Assembly: GCA_018221305.1 (NCBI GenBank)
Contig: JAAOYK010000044.1
Coordinates: 1 to 42,023 of the forward strand
Length of the DNA: 42,023 bases
Reading direction: 5' to 3'
From: Candidatus Pacearchaeota archaeon
GTDB lineage: Archaea > Nanobdellota > Nanobdellia > Pacearchaeales > GW2011-AR1
Shown here: positions 33,189-41,027 of the stretch, one piece after another
Position numbering within the stretch: position 1 is the first letter of the stretch
Layout of the letters: each line of letters begins with the position of its first letter
Translations under genes and position numbers: made by a program
Notes under the pieces: generated by a model
What the model was told of the DNA's origin: nothing
The model's database searches: none
The model's input: the letters and a program-made list of their open reading frames with translations, nothing else

Positions 33189-34317
33189 TTTTATTTTTCC
33201 TCCTTAACAAAAAAACATAAAGCAATACATTTAGTAAAATCAAAACAAGCACCCCACCAACAATAGAGAGCGTAATAATTACTTTTTTAGTGAAAAAAGG
33301 TTGTTCTAAAGCATAAACTTCTAAAAAAGAATCTTTAGTCGTGTTAACATCTTCATAAATTAAAACAATTTTTGCATCATAAATACCAGGATTAACATTT
33401 TCTACGTCCACATAAGCTGAAACAGTGTCCTTTTGCCAGTTTGGAAGGTCTGTTGGCGAAGTTTTAAAACTTGCAACTTCCCCGGTTTCATTAGTTATAT
33501 TAACCATTGCATAAATTCTGTCAATATTATTATTCCACTTACTTTCGACTTCAACAAGATATGGGCTTAAACCACCTGTTGGAACTTTTTTTGTCCAATT
33601 AATAACATCAACAAAAAGTGTACCAATTAAAAAGTCAAAAGTAGCATTAGCAATTCCCCCACCATAATCAACATATGCATAAGCTTCATAAGGCCCGGGT
33701 GGAAAATCAGTAGTATCAATCGTTGCCTTAAACTCCTTAAAACTACGATTATTAATAAAAGTTTTATCAAACACAACCTTATGAATAAGTTCTCCAGAAG
33801 AGTAAAGTTCAACTAGTGGAGAAACTTCTAAATTTTCCTCCCCCCTATTAATAACTTCCATACCGATATCAGATTTCATACCTTCATTAACAGTTTGTAC
33901 ACCAAAACCTTCAATCTCTGCATATCTTCCAGGATAAGGTACTAATATCTTAATCAATGCACCAACATTAACAATAGTAGAAAAACCAGAACTTTTACGC
34001 TTATTTTCTGTTATATGAATATATAATAAATTCTCACCATATTTTGGAGCTGTATCTGGAAAAGTTAGATTCATTAAAAACCCACCACCACCAGTTATTG
34101 AAGTTTTATCAAACTGAACAGACTTAGAAAAATCACCATCAGCATAGATTCGATAAACATAATCTGGTTGAGTACTAAGGGTAGTATATGTCATGCTCAT
34201 ATATCCGCCAGGATAATAATGAGCAATAACTTTTGCAGGAGTAAGACCTAAGGCAGTGATTGGAGTTATACAAATAACCACAATTAAAATAATCATTACA
34301 CTCTTTTTATAGATCAT
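33175..34317 (-). CDS. multi-Ig-domain surface protein with C-terminal anchor
   Basis: 380 residues from the ATG at 34317; the in-frame TTG at 34332 is rejected because TTTTTATAT at 34339-34347 is centred 26 bp before 34317. Signal segment about 6-24 ends at ALGLTPAKV, then three Ig-like domains, with LVPYPGRYAEIEGFGVQTVNEGMKSDIGMEVINRGEE marking the start of the second, and a TM helix near 352-374 with a basic tail. It is a paralogue of 37649-38860: same LG-[LI]-TPA-x, VPYPG-[RK]-Y and anchor arrangement. The organisation recalls WxL-interacting proteins or fibre-assembly scaffolds, a possibility only. Confidence 0.75.
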   Translation of the reverse strand: MIYKKSVMIILIVVICITPITALGLTPAKVIAHYYPGGYMSMTYTTLSTQPDYVYRIYADGDFSKSVQFDKTSITGGGGFLMNLTFPDTAPKYGENLLYIHITENKRKSSGFSTIVNVGALIKILVPYPGRYAEIEGFGVQTVNEGMKSDIGMEVINRGEENLEVSPLVELYSSGELIHKVVFDKTFINNRSFKEFKATIDTTDFPPGPYEAYAYVDYGGGIANATFDFLIGTLFVDVINWTKKVPTGGLSPYLVEVESKWNNNIDRIYAMVNITNETGEVASFKTSPTDLPNWQKDTVSAYVDVENVNPGIYDAKIVLIYEDVNTTKDSFLEVYALEQPFFTKKVIITLSIVGGVLVLILLNVLLYVFLLRRKNKNGQN

Positions 34318-34338
34318 ATTCTTTAAACTCAATCTTTG

Positions 34339-34347
34339 TTTTTATAT
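34339..34347 (-). promoter_or_regulatory. TATA box of the multi-Ig surface gene
   Basis: Reverse-strand ATATAAAAA centred 26 bp before the ATG at 34317. Confidence 0.45.
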
Positions 34348-34358
34348 CTTTCTACAAT

Positions 34359-35000
34359 TTATGCAGGATATGCTGTTATTAGCAAGGTATCACTTTGCTC
34401 CCCGATATTTGCAGCATCATAAGGCACTGTAATTAACAAATCAATATAAATCTCATCACGGGTCGTAACAACGTCAAATTCATCACAAATAATTGTTCCA
34501 GGACTCGAGGTATTAACATCAATCCATACATTTTTTGTAATACCACCATTACAACTACCAGTTTCTTTATTAGTTATATTCCATTTATATTCTTCATTAG
34601 AATTACTAGAACTTGAAAAAAAAGCATGCGCATCTTTTCCAGCCATTAAATAAATAGTAGCATTAACACTTCCAATATTTTCAAGGATAAGACCTTTTGC
34701 ATTAGCCCCAGACCAGTTACCCTGAAGCACTACACCATCATCATCACGTTGAGTGTACAAGGTAGCATTTTGATACCCGCCAGTCACATTAACAGACCCA
34801 TTACCCCAAACAATAGAATCTCGATTTACAGTAATCCCAACAAAACCTTCAATAGTTAAATTAATCTCTCCGTCAAGAGTAAGCCTCCCATGAATAACTT
34901 GCCTAAACTCAGAAACTTTCATATAAACTGTCATAATATTAGCTAATGATACAAAAACTCCTAAGATTACAATAAACAACAATAGATAACCACTTTTCAT
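34359..35000 (-). CDS. fibre-like surface subunit, paralogue 4 (most divergent)
   Basis: 213 residues: TM segment about 5-25, then the exported beta domain shared by four neighbours: FRQVIHG at the TM boundary, INLTIEGFVGITVNRDSIVWGNGSVN, NWSGANAKGLILENIGSVNATIY, WNITNKETGSCNGG and a second cysteine in TIICDEFDVV, ending in a LLITVPYD strand. The two cysteines likely form a disulfide, and about six N-x-S/T sequons are present. The N-G-S-V-N-x-T motif followed by long beta strands resembles TasA/camelysin-type fibre proteins and archaeal bundling-pilus subunits; this is tentative. It has its own leaderless promoter (35022-35030), unlike the other three copies. Confidence 0.7.
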   Translation of the reverse strand: MKSGYLLLFIVILGVFVSLANIMTVYMKVSEFRQVIHGRLTLDGEINLTIEGFVGITVNRDSIVWGNGSVNVTGGYQNATLYTQRDDDGVVLQGNWSGANAKGLILENIGSVNATIYLMAGKDAHAFFSSSSNSNEEYKWNITNKETGSCNGGITKNVWIDVNTSSPGTIICDEFDVVTTRDEIYIDLLITVPYDAANIGEQSDTLLITAYPA

Positions 35001-35021
35001 TTTAATTAGTTAGTAAAGAAA

Positions 35022-35030
35022 ATTTATAAA
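35022..35030 (-). promoter_or_regulatory. TATA box of fibre-like subunit 4
   Basis: TTTATAAAT (reverse strand) centred 26 bp before the ATG at 35000. Confidence 0.45.
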
Positions 35031-35043
35031 GCTTTTTCATTTT

Positions 35044-35697
35044 TTATGCAACAACTGCTGTAGCAGTTATTGTAGCACTTTGCTCAACATTAATCTTTGA
35101 CGTATCAAAATCATAAGGCACTGCTAATAAAATATCAATAAAAACTTTATTTTTAGAGGCAACAGCACCTAATTGTGCACATGCAACGTCTGAGACGCTC
35201 TTATTAACCTTAATAAACGTATTTAAGAGTATTGTGCCCCCACTACAACTTCCAGGAGCACCATTAGTTATATTCCACTCAAATGCCTGATTAGTATTAC
35301 TTGTACCTGCAAAAAGGTCTGTTGCATTTTTGCTTGAAGAAAGATTCAAACTTACATTAACATTACCAACGTTTTCAATAAGCAAGCCAGAAATATTAGT
35401 AACAGACCAATTACCACCACTAACTTCAGCAGTATTATTCCTACGGGTGATAAGTGTAGCATTAAGATATCCACCACTAACATTGACACTTCCAGGCCCC
35501 CAATTAATATTTCTTGAAGTAAAATTAATATCAATAGAACTTAACACTGTTATATTTAAAGATCCAGCAGTATTTAATGCAAAACCTATTACTTTTTCTC
35601 TAAAATCATTAATTTTTAAATAAGTTACACTAACATGTACAACTGAGACCATTAAAATAATAAAACAAACAGCAACTAAAAAAGATTTAGAGTCCAT
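35044..35697 (-). CDS. fibre-like surface subunit, paralogue 3
   Basis: 217 residues: TM at about 7-28, NDFREKVIGFA, then the beta domain with SLNITVLSSIDINF, NINWGPGSVNVSGG, NWSVTNISGLLIENVGNVNVSLNLSSSKNATDLF, WNITNGAPGSCSGG, a second cysteine in VACAQLG and a C-terminal LLAVPYDFDTSK strand. About nine sequons. It starts 7 bp after the stop of paralogue 2, so it belongs to the same operon. Intermediate between paralogue 4 (shared WG-x-GSVN-V-[ST]-GGY) and paralogues 1 and 2 (shared NDFR, CxQ-[LF]-G). Exported and N-terminally anchored, or cleaved. Confidence 0.7.
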   Translation of the reverse strand: MDSKSFLVAVCFIILMVSVVHVSVTYLKINDFREKVIGFALNTAGSLNITVLSSIDINFTSRNINWGPGSVNVSGGYLNATLITRRNNTAEVSGGNWSVTNISGLLIENVGNVNVSLNLSSSKNATDLFAGTSNTNQAFEWNITNGAPGSCSGGTILLNTFIKVNKSVSDVACAQLGAVASKNKVFIDILLAVPYDFDTSKINVEQSATITATAVVA

Positions 35698-35704
35698 AGA
35701 TTAA

Positions 35705-36361
35705 TTAAGGAGCAACCGTAGCATTAGCATAAATTGCAACCTGTTGATTCAAATTAGCCTTTGCAGCTGCATCATAATCTGCAGGAATCATTATATAGAA
35801 GTCTAAAAAGATTTCATTTTTAGATGAAGCAGAACCTAATTGCGTACACGCAATCTCAGAGACAGTCTTATTAACATCATAAAATGTATTTAACGCCAAG
35901 TTTCCTCCAGCACAAGACCCTGAATCCTTATCAGTAATATTCCATTGTAGCGCAGATAATCCACTTGGAGCTACACCAAACAAATCAGTATGATTTTTAT
36001 CAGTACTGAGGTTTAAAGTTACATTAACACTACCATTGTTAGCAATGATTAATCCATAAACTCCGGACGATGACCAATTTCCACCAACAACAAGACCTTG
36101 CCCATTACCACGCGTTGTTAACGTAGCATTAGGATTTGAATTATTAGTATAAACAACACCAGTCCCCCAATCAATTGCATTTCTTATAAAATTAATATTA
36201 ACACTACCCAAAACAGTAATATTTATAGTACCAGTATCACTTGCTGCAAAACCAGAAAATGCTTCTCTAAAATCATTAATTTTTAAATAAGTAACAGATA
36301 AATTAATAACAGCCACACTAACTGCTAAAAAAGCTAAAATATAAAGAGTACGGTTTTCCAT
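35705..36361 (-). CDS. fibre-like surface subunit, paralogue 2
   Basis: 218 residues, about 70 percent identical by eye to paralogue 1 (36578-37237): TM about 7-27, NDFREAFSGFAASDTGTINITVLGS, IDWGTGVVYTNNSNPNATLTTRGNGQ, NWSSSGVYGLIIANNGSVNVTLNLS, the exact GVAPSGLS stretch, WNITDKDSGSCAGG, a second cysteine in IACTQLGS, and a C-terminal ADYDAAAKANLNQ segment. At least nine N-x-S/T sequons. It overlaps the preceding 64-residue peptide gene by one base (TAATG), a translational coupling. Forms the second half of a duplicated two-gene unit. Confidence 0.75.
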   Translation of the reverse strand: MENRTLYILAFLAVSVAVINLSVTYLKINDFREAFSGFAASDTGTINITVLGSVNINFIRNAIDWGTGVVYTNNSNPNATLTTRGNGQGLVVGGNWSSSGVYGLIIANNGSVNVTLNLSTDKNHTDLFGVAPSGLSALQWNITDKDSGSCAGGNLALNTFYDVNKTVSEIACTQLGSASSKNEIFLDFYIMIPADYDAAAKANLNQQVAIYANATVAP

Positions 36362-36555
36362 TATCCAGCACCAAAACCTTCAGGAGTAGGGCTAATCCTT
36401 AAACTGACACGCCCGCTATCTTCATCAGGCAAATTTAAATTACTAAATCTAGGAATCATTTTTGTATTAACTGTAGAAATAGTCACAGCTATAGAAACTA
36501 CGGATAGCAAAATTGCTACCACAATCAAAGCCACTATAATTTTTTCACTAACCAT
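36361..36555 (-). CDS. 64-residue single-span membrane peptide, copy 2
   Basis: Paralogue of 37246-37437: VSEKIIVALIVVAILLSVVSIAVTISTVNTKMIP is one hydrophobic helix (about 6-30) and the remaining tail (NLPDEDSGRVSLRI, then Pro/Gly-rich) is exported. The tail could supply a beta strand (GRVSLRIS) to complement the neighbouring fibre subunit, in the way donor strands do; this is speculation. It is translationally coupled to the downstream paralogue 2 by a one-base overlap and lies 22 bp after paralogue 1's stop. Confidence 0.75.
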   Translation of the reverse strand: MVSEKIIVALIVVAILLSVVSIAVTISTVNTKMIPRFSNLNLPDEDSGRVSLRISPTPEGFGAG

Positions 36556-36577
36556 TTAATCACACTATTTTTAAGGT

Positions 36578-37237
36578 TTAAGGTGCCACCGTAGCATTTG
36601 CAGAGATAACTACTTCTTGCTCAACATTCGCCTTTGCAGCTGCATCATAATCACCTGGAACCTGAATTAGAAAGTCTAAAAAGATCTCATTAGTACTTGC
36701 TGCAGAACCAAACTGTAGACACATAATATCTGTAGTCTTATTAATACTATAAAAAGTATTTAATCCTGACCCACCAGCACCACTACATGATCCTGTATCT
36801 TTATTAGTAATATTCCACTTAAACTGTGATAATCCACTTGGAGCTACACCAAACAAGTCCGTAGCATTTTTATTAGAAGTTAGGTTTAATGTTACATTAA
36901 CACTACCATTATTAGCAATAACAAACCCATAAACATTAGTCGCTGACCAATTTCCGCCAACAACAAGAGCTTGCCCATTACCACGTGTTGTTAACGTAGC
37001 ATTTGGCTCTGTACCATTAGTATAAACAACACCTGCACCCCAATCAATTGTATCTCGGACAAAATTTAAATCAAGAGTACCTAAAACAGTAATATTTACA
37101 GTACCAGTATCACTTGATGCAAATCCTGTAAGTGCATTTCGAAAATCATTAACTTTTAAAAAAGTAATAGAAACATTAACCAGCGCCACCAAAACAGCAG
37201 CAACCGCCAAAATCATTAAAATATTTTTTTGCTCCAT
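36578..37237 (-). CDS. fibre-like surface subunit, paralogue 1
   Basis: 219 residues: TM about 6-27, NDFRNALTGFASSDTGTVNITVLGT, IDWGAGVVYTNGTEPNATLTTRGNGQ, NWSATNVYGFVIANNGSVNVTLNLTSNKNATDLFGVAPSGLS, WNITNKDTGSCSGAGG, and a second cysteine in IMCLQFGS. About eleven N-x-S/T sequons in the 190 exported residues. Two conserved cysteines per subunit suggest one disulfide, and the DYDAAAKANVEQ/VVISANATVAP end is near-identical to paralogue 2. Preceded by the 63-residue peptide with an 8-bp gap. A homopolymeric or mixed fibre is possible but unproven. Confidence 0.75.
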   Translation of the reverse strand: MEQKNILMILAVAAVLVALVNVSITFLKVNDFRNALTGFASSDTGTVNITVLGTLDLNFVRDTIDWGAGVVYTNGTEPNATLTTRGNGQALVVGGNWSATNVYGFVIANNGSVNVTLNLTSNKNATDLFGVAPSGLSQFKWNITNKDTGSCSGAGGSGLNTFYSINKTTDIMCLQFGSAASTNEIFLDFLIQVPGDYDAAAKANVEQEVVISANATVAP

Positions 37238-37245
37238 CGTATAAA

Positions 37246-37437
37246 CTACTCCGCAGGAGCCACTGGAGGCTCATTAATAATTAAGCTTACTTTGCCTGTT
37301 GATTCATCAGGTATAGTAATTGGATTTAATTTCGGAATCATTTTAGTATTCAAAGTAGAAATAGTCACAGCTATTGAAACAACTGATAACAAGATTGCCG
37401 CAACAATCAAAACCACTAGCATTTTTTCGTTAACCAT
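37246..37437 (-). CDS. 63-residue single-span membrane peptide, copy 1
   Basis: MVNEKMLVVLIVAAILLSVVSIAVTISTLNTKMIPK: one hydrophobic helix then an exported tail with IPDESTGKVSLII and a PPVAPAE end. The hydrophobic segment is nearly identical to copy 2 (ILLSVVSIAVTIST is shared), the tail diverged, implying conserved membrane interactions. First gene of the fibre-subunit operon, promoter at 37486-37494 with a leader of about 25 nt. Too small for a typical pilin and lacking a class III peptidase site; may pair with paralogue 1. Confidence 0.75.
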   Translation of the reverse strand: MVNEKMLVVLIVAAILLSVVSIAVTISTLNTKMIPKLNPITIPDESTGKVSLIINEPPVAPAE

Positions 37438-37485
37438 CTTTTTTTTTAATCACTCAATTTTTCTAAATTCCTAAAAACAATTCCA

Positions 37486-37494
37486 TATATAAAT
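37486..37494 (-). promoter_or_regulatory. TATA box of the fibre-subunit operon
   Basis: ATTTATATA (reverse strand) about 53 bp before the ATG at 37437, giving a leader of about 27 nt that contains a weak GAGTG (37451-37455). The longer leader than neighbours matches the RHH operon. Confidence 0.5.
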
Positions 37495-37523
37495 GTTTCG
37501 TTTTTGTAAAATATATTTTAGAG

Positions 37524-37536
37524 TTTATCGACGATA
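37524..37536. promoter_or_regulatory. second copy of the TTTATCGACGATA motif
   Basis: Exact 13-mer match to the palindrome upstream of gyrB (26426-26442), located about 30-40 bp beyond the TATA box of the fibre operon, an activator-like position. A related half CGATAA lies near 37630. Confidence 0.4.
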
Positions 37537-37648
37537 CAACTAAACCAAAACTTTTCACTAAAAAATTATAAAAGCACTTTGTTACGCAAGAAAAGTAAAA
37601 ATTAAGACAAAGAAAGTTTAAAAACTAAGCAAAATACCCTCGATAAGT

Positions 37649-38860
37649 TTATTTTTTTCTCGCCTTTTTGGATTTAGAATTAATTCTTTTAAAAAATACA
37701 AACCACGCCAAGTTAACAACTAATAAGATCACGACCAAAATCAGTAAGACCATTGTGATGTCCACTCCGTTTCCACCTCGTGGACTGATAGCATACCCGA
37801 CGCCAACAACATCTAAACGGTCCTCGCTAACTTTTAAAACCAAATTTTTATCACTAGACTTTTGCCCATACTTAACCATTAACTTACCGTCGTACTCACC
37901 CTCTTCAACACCGACGGTATCCCAGTATGCTATTAATTCTTTTTTTTCTAAAGAAGGAATATTTTCTGTCGAAGATTTAACATCAGCCATCACTTGATTT
38001 TCATGATTATACACTAATAGATTTGCAAAGACCCCTTTAACTTCCTCCCCCCATTTATTCTCGACTAAGATTTGCAATTTTGCAATTTGACCTAATTGAA
38101 AATTATTAACAAAAATGCTTTCAATAGATAAAGACCTAGATCCAACAGAAAACTGTTTTTCAAACACAAGGGTCTCTCCGTCGTACATTAGTGTCACCTT
38201 TGCGATATAATTACCAGGATTAACATCAACACTCCACTGACCAGAAAGTTCTCGTCGCTGTTTAGCGCCAACCTCTAACAGATCAGTTTCAATGCTTGCC
38301 TTTTTTTCATAATCTAAATTATACACGTCAATCAAAGCTCGTGCACCACCAATACCTAATTTTCCCCTGTTAACAATAGGAACAATAAAATTTGCAACAC
38401 CCCCTTGCTCAGCATTTAAAACATTTAAGTCAGCATCTAAATACTTGCCAGGATACGGAACATTAACATGCACTTGAGTAGCAACAGCAACAGTTGCTCC
38501 AACAAAGTCCCCACCTTCGCTGGTTTGCACTTCTAAGGCCACAACTTCTGCAGTATGCAATCCAGGAGTTAACCCAGAAGGCAAATCTAACTTATATTCA
38601 AAAGTCTTACTTTCTTCGCTTGGCTCAAAAACAAGCTTTGCAGGAGAAACTTTAATTGATTTATTTAGTTCGCCTTGTACCATTAAAACAACTTCAATAT
38701 TTTTATGATCACTATTAAGTACACTAATTGGTACAACAGAATTTTTACCGGTTTCATAATCAATAGTACGCCGGGCAGGAGTTATTCCAAGCGCGCAAAC
38801 ATTACTAATTACAATCAATAACATAACCACACTACATAATATTAAACCAATCTTTTTCAT
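37649..38860 (-). CDS. multi-Ig-domain surface protein with C-terminal anchor, paralogue of 33175-34317
   Basis: 403 residues. Signal segment about 4-22 ends at ALGITPAR; three Ig-like domains follow: a first NEW3/DUF916-like one with LNKSIKVSPAKLVFEPSEESKTFEYKLDLP, a second after NVPYPGKYLDADLNVLNAEQGGVANFIVPIVNRG, and a third near SLSIESIFVNNFQLGQ. A TM helix near 365-387 and a basic tail (RINSKSKKARKK) anchor it. The LG-x-TPA start is typical of secreted DUF916/WxL-interacting-like proteins, which scaffold surface proteins in Gram-positives. ATGA overlap with the 155-residue gene upstream indicates coupling. Confidence 0.75.
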   Translation of the reverse strand: MKKIGLILCSVVMLLIVISNVCALGITPARRTIDYETGKNSVVPISVLNSDHKNIEVVLMVQGELNKSIKVSPAKLVFEPSEESKTFEYKLDLPSGLTPGLHTAEVVALEVQTSEGGDFVGATVAVATQVHVNVPYPGKYLDADLNVLNAEQGGVANFIVPIVNRGKLGIGGARALIDVYNLDYEKKASIETDLLEVGAKQRRELSGQWSVDVNPGNYIAKVTLMYDGETLVFEKQFSVGSRSLSIESIFVNNFQLGQIAKLQILVENKWGEEVKGVFANLLVYNHENQVMADVKSSTENIPSLEKKELIAYWDTVGVEEGEYDGKLMVKYGQKSSDKNLVLKVSEDRLDVVGVGYAISPRGGNGVDITMVLLILVVILLVVNLAWFVFFKRINSKSKKARKK

Positions 38861-39324
38861 TCTGCCTGCCCCCCAGTATAAACACCTTTGTCCTCGACAA
38901 CGTCACTATCACTCGGGTCAAGCACAATATGCCCAACCAAGCTAGTTCCTTGTTTTGTTACATTTAATTTAACATTACCAACATTAACCAAACTGGTCTC
39001 ATTCTCGCCCCTATCAAGCGATAGTGCAGCATTTGAATCAATCTCAAACTCTCCTGCAAATCCCTTAATAAATCCATTTATTGGTTTCCAATAATAATGT
39101 CCAGGATCTAGCCTGATACGCCCGCTTTCTGTTAAGTCATAATAGATAGGGTTTGCAAATCCAGAATCTTTTGAAATCATTATAACATTTACATTCCCGG
39201 AATCAAACAACACAACATTACCACTAACAACATAACTTGTTCGAGGGTACATAAAAAATACAAAAGATAAAGCTAAAACTACAAAAAGTAATTGTGAGAT
39301 AACCAATTTTTTATTAACTTTCAT
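38857..39324 (-). CDS. N-terminally anchored beta-domain protein
   Basis: 155 residues: TM segment at about 8-28, then a short beta-rich exported part with GRIRLDPGHYYWKPINGFIKGFAGEFEID and NVGNVKLNVTKQG, the last similar to the NGxVxVNVT strand of the fibre subunits. No cysteine in the exported part, two sequons. It sits between the 543-residue protein (9-bp gap) and the Ig protein (4-bp overlap), so it is in that operon. Function unknown; likely an accessory of the surface assembly. Confidence 0.65.
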   Translation of the reverse strand: MKVNKKLVISQLLFVVLALSFVFFMYPRTSYVVSGNVVLFDSGNVNVIMISKDSGFANPIYYDLTESGRIRLDPGHYYWKPINGFIKGFAGEFEIDSNAALSLDRGENETSLVNVGNVKLNVTKQGTSLVGHIVLDPSDSDVVEDKGVYTGGQAE

Positions 39325-39333
39325 TTTTATTAT

Positions 39334-40965
39334 TTAATAAGCTTCCCCTAAGCTTGCAGTAAACCAGATAGTAGATTCATAAGACGTAGAGCCAGGCTCA
39401 CTAGGAGGAACAAGCAACGAGATATCAATCAGCGCATCATCACACCCACTTTGATACCCTGCAGTAAAATTTAATCGAGTCAATAATTGTTCATTAACAG
39501 TATTTGCATTATACCATGTATCATTTCTAGCAGAAAAATAACATGACGGTAAACCCTCAGTCCTCACAGTATAATTATAATAATCACTAGGTATAGCGAC
39601 GCTAGCCCACAAGGAAGTAAAATTTACAGTCACATTAACTTCAACGTTCCCGTCGTTACTCAAGTTAAAAGGTGCAGGATTGTCATCAGTTGTATCATTA
39701 CTATTAGTTCTATTCAGGGATCCAAACGCAAGAGCATCAACATTCAAATTAATGTCTACCACAGAATTTACAGAATAATTCCAAGCCGTTGTCCAGGCCC
39801 CATAGTCAGCCCCATCCCAAGCCCGCACAGCCCAATCATAAGAATCAGTATTATCAAGCAAACATTTAAGATACAACGTATTAGGTATAGTATATGTTTC
39901 ACTTGTACTTATCGTCTCTTTACTAACAGTATCACTACCTTTCCAATTATTATCACTACACAAACTTGAAGGGTTTGAAGTCAAATTTAGTTCATAAGTT
40001 AAACCAGCAACATCACCAGAATCATCGTCATCACTTGTCCAGGTAAACGTGGGCGTCCGATCAGTAGACGCTGTATCGTCACTTGGCGTACTTAACGTAA
40101 CAGTCGGGAGCGTATTTTCAATAGTTAAATTTTCTGACTGACTTGACCATGAACTATAATTTGTCCCGTCATACAACCTCATAGAACAGCTCCAATTCTC
40201 AGTTCGAGTAGTATTATCAGAATCCAACATAATAGCAATATTTGCCCCATCAGAATAAACTGTGCTTGGATTTTGAGTATTATCCAGCACACCATTTTTA
40301 TACCATCTTACAGAAGCTGTGGCCGAACTTCCTTCAGGATCATTAATACTTGCAGCCTTACAATAAAGACCTTGCAAAGTTTTGTTTGTCCCAAGGCTTG
40401 AATTAATTGTGGCAGTTGGAGTGTCTGGCCCATAATTATACCAGTCAATGTAAACCTGTGCATAAACTGTTTGATTATTAATAACAGAATAAGCATAACT
40501 ATTAGTTGCGCTTAAATTTGCAGATCCAATTGAGGTAGCATAACTACTATCCTCCCCAAAGTAAGTAATATTCCCTCGATACGTTGTACCGGTAAGTATT
40601 GGCCAACTAATGTTCATAACACCAGTTCTGCCAGCATCACTAGTAAGAGTCACATTAATAATTCTAGGAAGACCAGAATTATTAAACAAATCAATTGCTA
40701 AATTATAACTGCTCCCGTCAACAACTACAGAATAAAATTGTGCATAGTCTGATGGCGGAGGAGCTGGCTGCTGAAAATCATAATTATCATAACCAGATTC
40801 AGCAATGGCGAGTGTTCTTAATCTCCAAGTATCAACAAACCCAGACAGATTACCAGTAAAAGTTTTATCAAGCGCTCCTGCAACCAAACCAACACTTATA
40901 AAAAATAAAACTAAGTAAATTAATAAAATTCCAAATACAATACTTTTTTCCGCTTTTTTGTTCAT
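39334..40965 (-). CDS. surface protein: Fn3-like domains plus C-terminal fibre-type domain
   Basis: 543 residues from the ATG at 40965, chosen because TTTATAAAA at 40987-40995 is centred 26 bp upstream; the TTG at 40980 is rejected. TM near 7-29, then a beta region and Fn3-like segments (PTVTLSTPSDDTASTDRTP, DWAVRAWDGADYGAWT), then a C-terminal domain with NLSNDGNVEVNVTVN, two cysteines (LPSC and SGCDDALIDISLLVPP) and YESTIWFTA, matching the fibre subunits in order. That makes it a candidate tip, base or minor subunit. More than 20 sequons. First gene of the 40965-37649 operon. Confidence 0.7.
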   Translation of the reverse strand: MNKKAEKSIVFGILLIYLVLFFISVGLVAGALDKTFTGNLSGFVDTWRLRTLAIAESGYDNYDFQQPAPPPSDYAQFYSVVVDGSSYNLAIDLFNNSGLPRIINVTLTSDAGRTGVMNISWPILTGTTYRGNITYFGEDSSYATSIGSANLSATNSYAYSVINNQTVYAQVYIDWYNYGPDTPTATINSSLGTNKTLQGLYCKAASINDPEGSSATASVRWYKNGVLDNTQNPSTVYSDGANIAIMLDSDNTTRTENWSCSMRLYDGTNYSSWSSQSENLTIENTLPTVTLSTPSDDTASTDRTPTFTWTSDDDDSGDVAGLTYELNLTSNPSSLCSDNNWKGSDTVSKETISTSETYTIPNTLYLKCLLDNTDSYDWAVRAWDGADYGAWTTAWNYSVNSVVDINLNVDALAFGSLNRTNSNDTTDDNPAPFNLSNDGNVEVNVTVNFTSLWASVAIPSDYYNYTVRTEGLPSCYFSARNDTWYNANTVNEQLLTRLNFTAGYQSGCDDALIDISLLVPPSEPGSTSYESTIWFTASLGEAY

Positions 40966-40986
40966 GCATAAAGAAAACAATAAGAA

Positions 40987-40995
40987 TTTATAAAA
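40987..40995 (-). promoter_or_regulatory. TATA box of the Fn3/fibre-domain operon
   Basis: TTTTATAAA (reverse strand) centred 26 bp before the ATG at 40965. Confidence 0.5.
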
Positions 40996-41027
40996 CTACG
41001 TATCAAAACATTTATCAAGAAAAAAAT

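Larger units (their letters stand above)
35705..37437. repeat. tandem duplication of a small-plus-large surface gene unit
   Basis: Unit A is 37246-37437 (63 residues) plus 36578-37237 (219 residues); unit B is 36361-36555 (64 residues) plus 35705-36361 (218 residues). Both members are strongly similar between units and in the same order and direction, so a segment of about 870 bp was duplicated as a pair. The pairing survived divergence, hinting at functional dependence. Confidence 0.85.

Noticed and set aside
35705-37437. Type IV pilin/archaellin cluster
   Set aside because: No class III signal peptidase site (charged end then G before a hydrophobic helix at the mature start), no assembly ATPase or TadC-like gene in the window, and exported domains have beta-sandwich features.
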